Positions 6,046 to 7,352 of a DNA stretch of 7,352 bases are shown one piece after another. The stretch covers positions 1-7,352 of the forward strand of contig JAUWOG010000109.1 of NCBI GenBank assembly GCA_030612305.1, given 5' to 3'. How positions within the stretch are numbered: position 1 is the first letter of the stretch; each line of letters begins with the position of its first letter. This stretch comes from Armatimonadota bacterium (GTDB lineage: Bacteria; Armatimonadota; Zipacnadia; Zipacnadales; UBA11051). Position numbers and translations under genes: made by a program. The notes below the pieces were generated by a model that saw only the letters and a list, made by a program, of their open reading frames with translations, was not told the DNA's origin and searched no databases.

Positions 6046-7206
6046 ATGTCAGGGAACAGGGGCCATGCCGCTCCCGCTCATGCTTCCCCGCGGACACACG
6101 CCGTCCGTGTCCCGACCGACCTGCGCATCCCCCTCTCGGAGATACGCAATGTCCTCGTCTATGGGGTCATGGGCGTGGGCAACATGATAATGATGACGCC
6201 GGCATTGCGTGCGCTGCGCGCGGGTCTTCCCGACGCTCACATCGCACTACTCGTTGACGACCGCGGCGCGGATGCCGTGGTGACAGGTGGCGATCTGGCT
6301 GACGAGGTCCTGACGCTGCCTTCGGGTTCGTGGCGCAACCCCGGCTACACGTCCTGGATATGGGGCAACGTGCGGGGCAGGTTCGACCTGCTGGTGATTC
6401 CGCCGCACGGTACGAGCCTCCCGCTGGCGTGGGCCACGTTCCTCTCCGGAGCGCCCCACAGGCTTGCCGTGACACGCCGGCACACCGGACGCGCACCGCT
6501 CCCGTGGCTCTACAACCATCGCCTTGACGTGCCCGACCTGGAGCATGAGGCAGTGTCAATGGCGCGCCTGGTCGAGTACCTGGGGATAGACGTTACGGAG
6601 CTGAATGCAGAGTTCTTCATCAGGGAGGGCGACGAGCAGCGTGCCGAGGAGCACCTGGGCCGAGGGGGGCTTGCGTCGGGTCGCCCGCGTATCGCCGTGC
6701 ACGCCGGCAGCAGCCGGAGGCAAGCATGGAAGCGCTGGCCGACTGAGCGTTTCGTCCGGCTCTGCGAGCGGCTGCGAGAGGAGCAGAAGGCGCAACTGCT
6801 TTTCGTCGGCTCCGAGGAGGAGCGCGAGGAGACCGTTGCACACTTCTCCGACACCTTCGGCGCTGAGACGATCGTGGCCGGAGAGCTGGCCCTCAAGGGC
6901 ACTGCGGCTCTCGTCAAATCGTGCGACCTGGTCGTGGCGAATGACAGCGCCATCTCACATATCGCCGCAGCTACCGGGACGCCGCTCGTAGTCGTCTTCG
7001 GCCCGACCGATGAGGGTATCTGCGGCCCGATGACCGAGAAGTGTACAGTGGTCACCGCTGACGTCGCCTGCCGGCCGTGGGATTTGCTCCGCCAGCCGAA
7101 GCGGGTGGTCGGATGCACCGACCGCGTCTGCCTGGGGCAGGTGAGCGTCGAGCAAGTACATGAGGCCTGCATCAACGCGCTGGAAGGCAGCTTCGGGGGA
7201 GGGTAA
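6046..7206 (+). CDS. Glycosyltransferase family 9 (ADP-heptose:LPS heptosyltransferase-like)
   Basis: A 386-residue two-domain GT-B enzyme of the GT9 family, which transfers ADP-heptose or a related sugar to the LPS core or another surface glycan on the cytoplasmic face. Visible motifs are VYGVMGVGNMIMMTPALRAL (38-57, family glycine loop), VHAGSSRRQAWKRWP (218-232, with the Lys of the nucleotide-phosphate site at 229), NDSAISHIAAATGTP (299-313) and FGPTDEGICGP (318-328). Typical C-terminal cysteines occur in ACRPW (342) and CTDRVC (357 and 362). The Asp that usually follows the loop Gly (Asp13 in WaaC) is Asn46 here. The first about 33 residues are a polar extension before the Rossmann fold. 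The start is ATG 6046 with GGAG at 6034-6037, spaced 8 bases. It follows the Wzz-like gene by 28 bases, supporting a surface-polysaccharide role. Family is certain; the actual donor and acceptor are unknown. Confidence 0.88.
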   Translation: MSGNRGHAAPAHASPRTHAVRVPTDLRIPLSEIRNVLVYGVMGVGNMIMMTPALRALRAGLPDAHIALLVDDRGADAVVTGGDLADEVLTLPSGSWRNPGYTSWIWGNVRGRFDLLVIPPHGTSLPLAWATFLSGAPHRLAVTRRHTGRAPLPWLYNHRLDVPDLEHEAVSMARLVEYLGIDVTELNAEFFIREGDEQRAEEHLGRGGLASGRPRIAVHAGSSRRQAWKRWPTERFVRLCERLREEQKAQLLFVGSEEEREETVAHFSDTFGAETIVAGELALKGTAALVKSCDLVVANDSAISHIAAATGTPLVVVFGPTDEGICGPMTEKCTVVTADVACRPWDLLRQPKRVVGCTDRVCLGQVSVEQVHEACINALEGSFGGG

Positions 7207-7220
7207 CCCCTGCGGCGATG

Positions 7221-7234
7221 TCGGGATGGCCCGA
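7221..7234. terminator. Short hairpin between convergent genes, weak terminator candidate
   Basis: TCGGG (7221-7225) and CCCGA (7230-7234) form a perfect 5-bp stem with an ATGG loop, exactly between the two convergent stop codons (7206 and 7243). No T-tract follows on either strand, so if it terminates at all it is not a standard intrinsic terminator. Position is the main support. Confidence 0.25.
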
Positions 7235-7242
7235 AGACGATA

Positions 7243-7352
7243 TCAGATGCCGCCGGCGCAGGCGTGGCCGGACTCTGTCTCACCGTCCGCCTCGTCGTGT
7301 TCTGCCCTCTCCCCCAGCATCCTGACAGCAGAGGTGTTGATGGCGACAACGA
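7243..7352 (-). CDS. C-terminal end of an unidentified protein, 5' part beyond the window
   Basis: On the minus strand one frame is open from the right edge to a TGA at 7245-7243, giving 35 residues: VVAINTSAVRMLGERAEHD and so on, ending HACAGGI. The hydrophobic VVAINTSAVRML segment followed by a charged, Gly-rich tail, and the GC-rich third codon positions, look like the end of a real gene. The gene would converge on the GT9 gene, with 36 bases between stops. Too little is present to name a family. It could be a chance open frame, but no other frame here offers a better gene. Confidence 0.45.
   Translation of the reverse strand, partial: VVAINTSAVRMLGERAEHDEADGETESGHACAGGI

Noticed and set aside
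6510..7349. Minus-strand open frame of 279 codons opposite the GT9 gene
   Set aside because: The Ser/Arg/Thr-rich product is typical of a reversed GC-rich gene; GT9 motifs on the plus strand are unambiguous.
1..7352. Possible CRISPR array, insertion sequence, tRNA or rRNA
   Set aside because: I saw no regularly spaced direct repeats, transposase-like protein, terminal inverted repeats, or tRNA/rRNA signature on reading both strands.

Overview
This 7.35 kb window is GC-rich, ordinary-looking bacterial chromosome. Nothing in it indicates a mobile element, CRISPR array, phage or RNA gene. A SPOR-domain envelope protein, a Wzz-type chain-length protein and a heptosyltransferase-like GT9 enzyme point to a Gram-negative-type (diderm) bacterium with a complex cell surface. 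The stand-alone PqqD-like gene and the unusual domain variants suggest a poorly sampled phylum, for example an Armatimonadota- or Planctomycetota-like lineage. That placement is a guess; the sequence alone does not settle it.

Layout: a divergent control region at about 4443-4679 splits the window. Leftward (minus strand) runs a train of six genes in the order SPOR protein, phosphopentomutase (deoB), a small three-helix membrane protein, a membrane-anchored metallophosphoesterase, a PqqD-like protein, and a universal stress protein that runs off the left edge. The first four are tightly packed: 3 bases or fewer between SPOR and deoB, a 4-base ATGA overlap, then a 14-base overlap. The fifth follows after 91 bases that contain a hairpin, and the sixth after 36 bases. 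Rightward (plus strand) lie a Wzz-like polysaccharide co-polymerase and a GT9 glycosyltransferase 28 bases apart, probably one surface-glycan transcription unit. At the right edge the last 35 codons of another minus-strand gene converge on the glycosyltransferase.

How the genes may work together: the rightward pair probably contributes to building and length control of an exported polysaccharide or lipopolysaccharide. The leftward set mixes envelope or division (SPOR), pentose-phosphate and nucleoside metabolism (deoB), membrane-linked phosphoesterase activity, an RRE/PqqD-fold protein and stress response. I see no single pathway that unites them.

The most notable points are these. The deoB reading frame contains a full N-terminus with the catalytic Asp, but there is no ATG, GTG or TTG to start it, and it lies in frame with the stop codon of the preceding SPOR gene. 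The PqqD-like protein has no visible RiPP or radical-SAM partner and carries an acidic tail. The divergent promoter region contains face-to-face promoter-like elements forming an inverted repeat. I did not find convincing evidence of an entirely new biological system.
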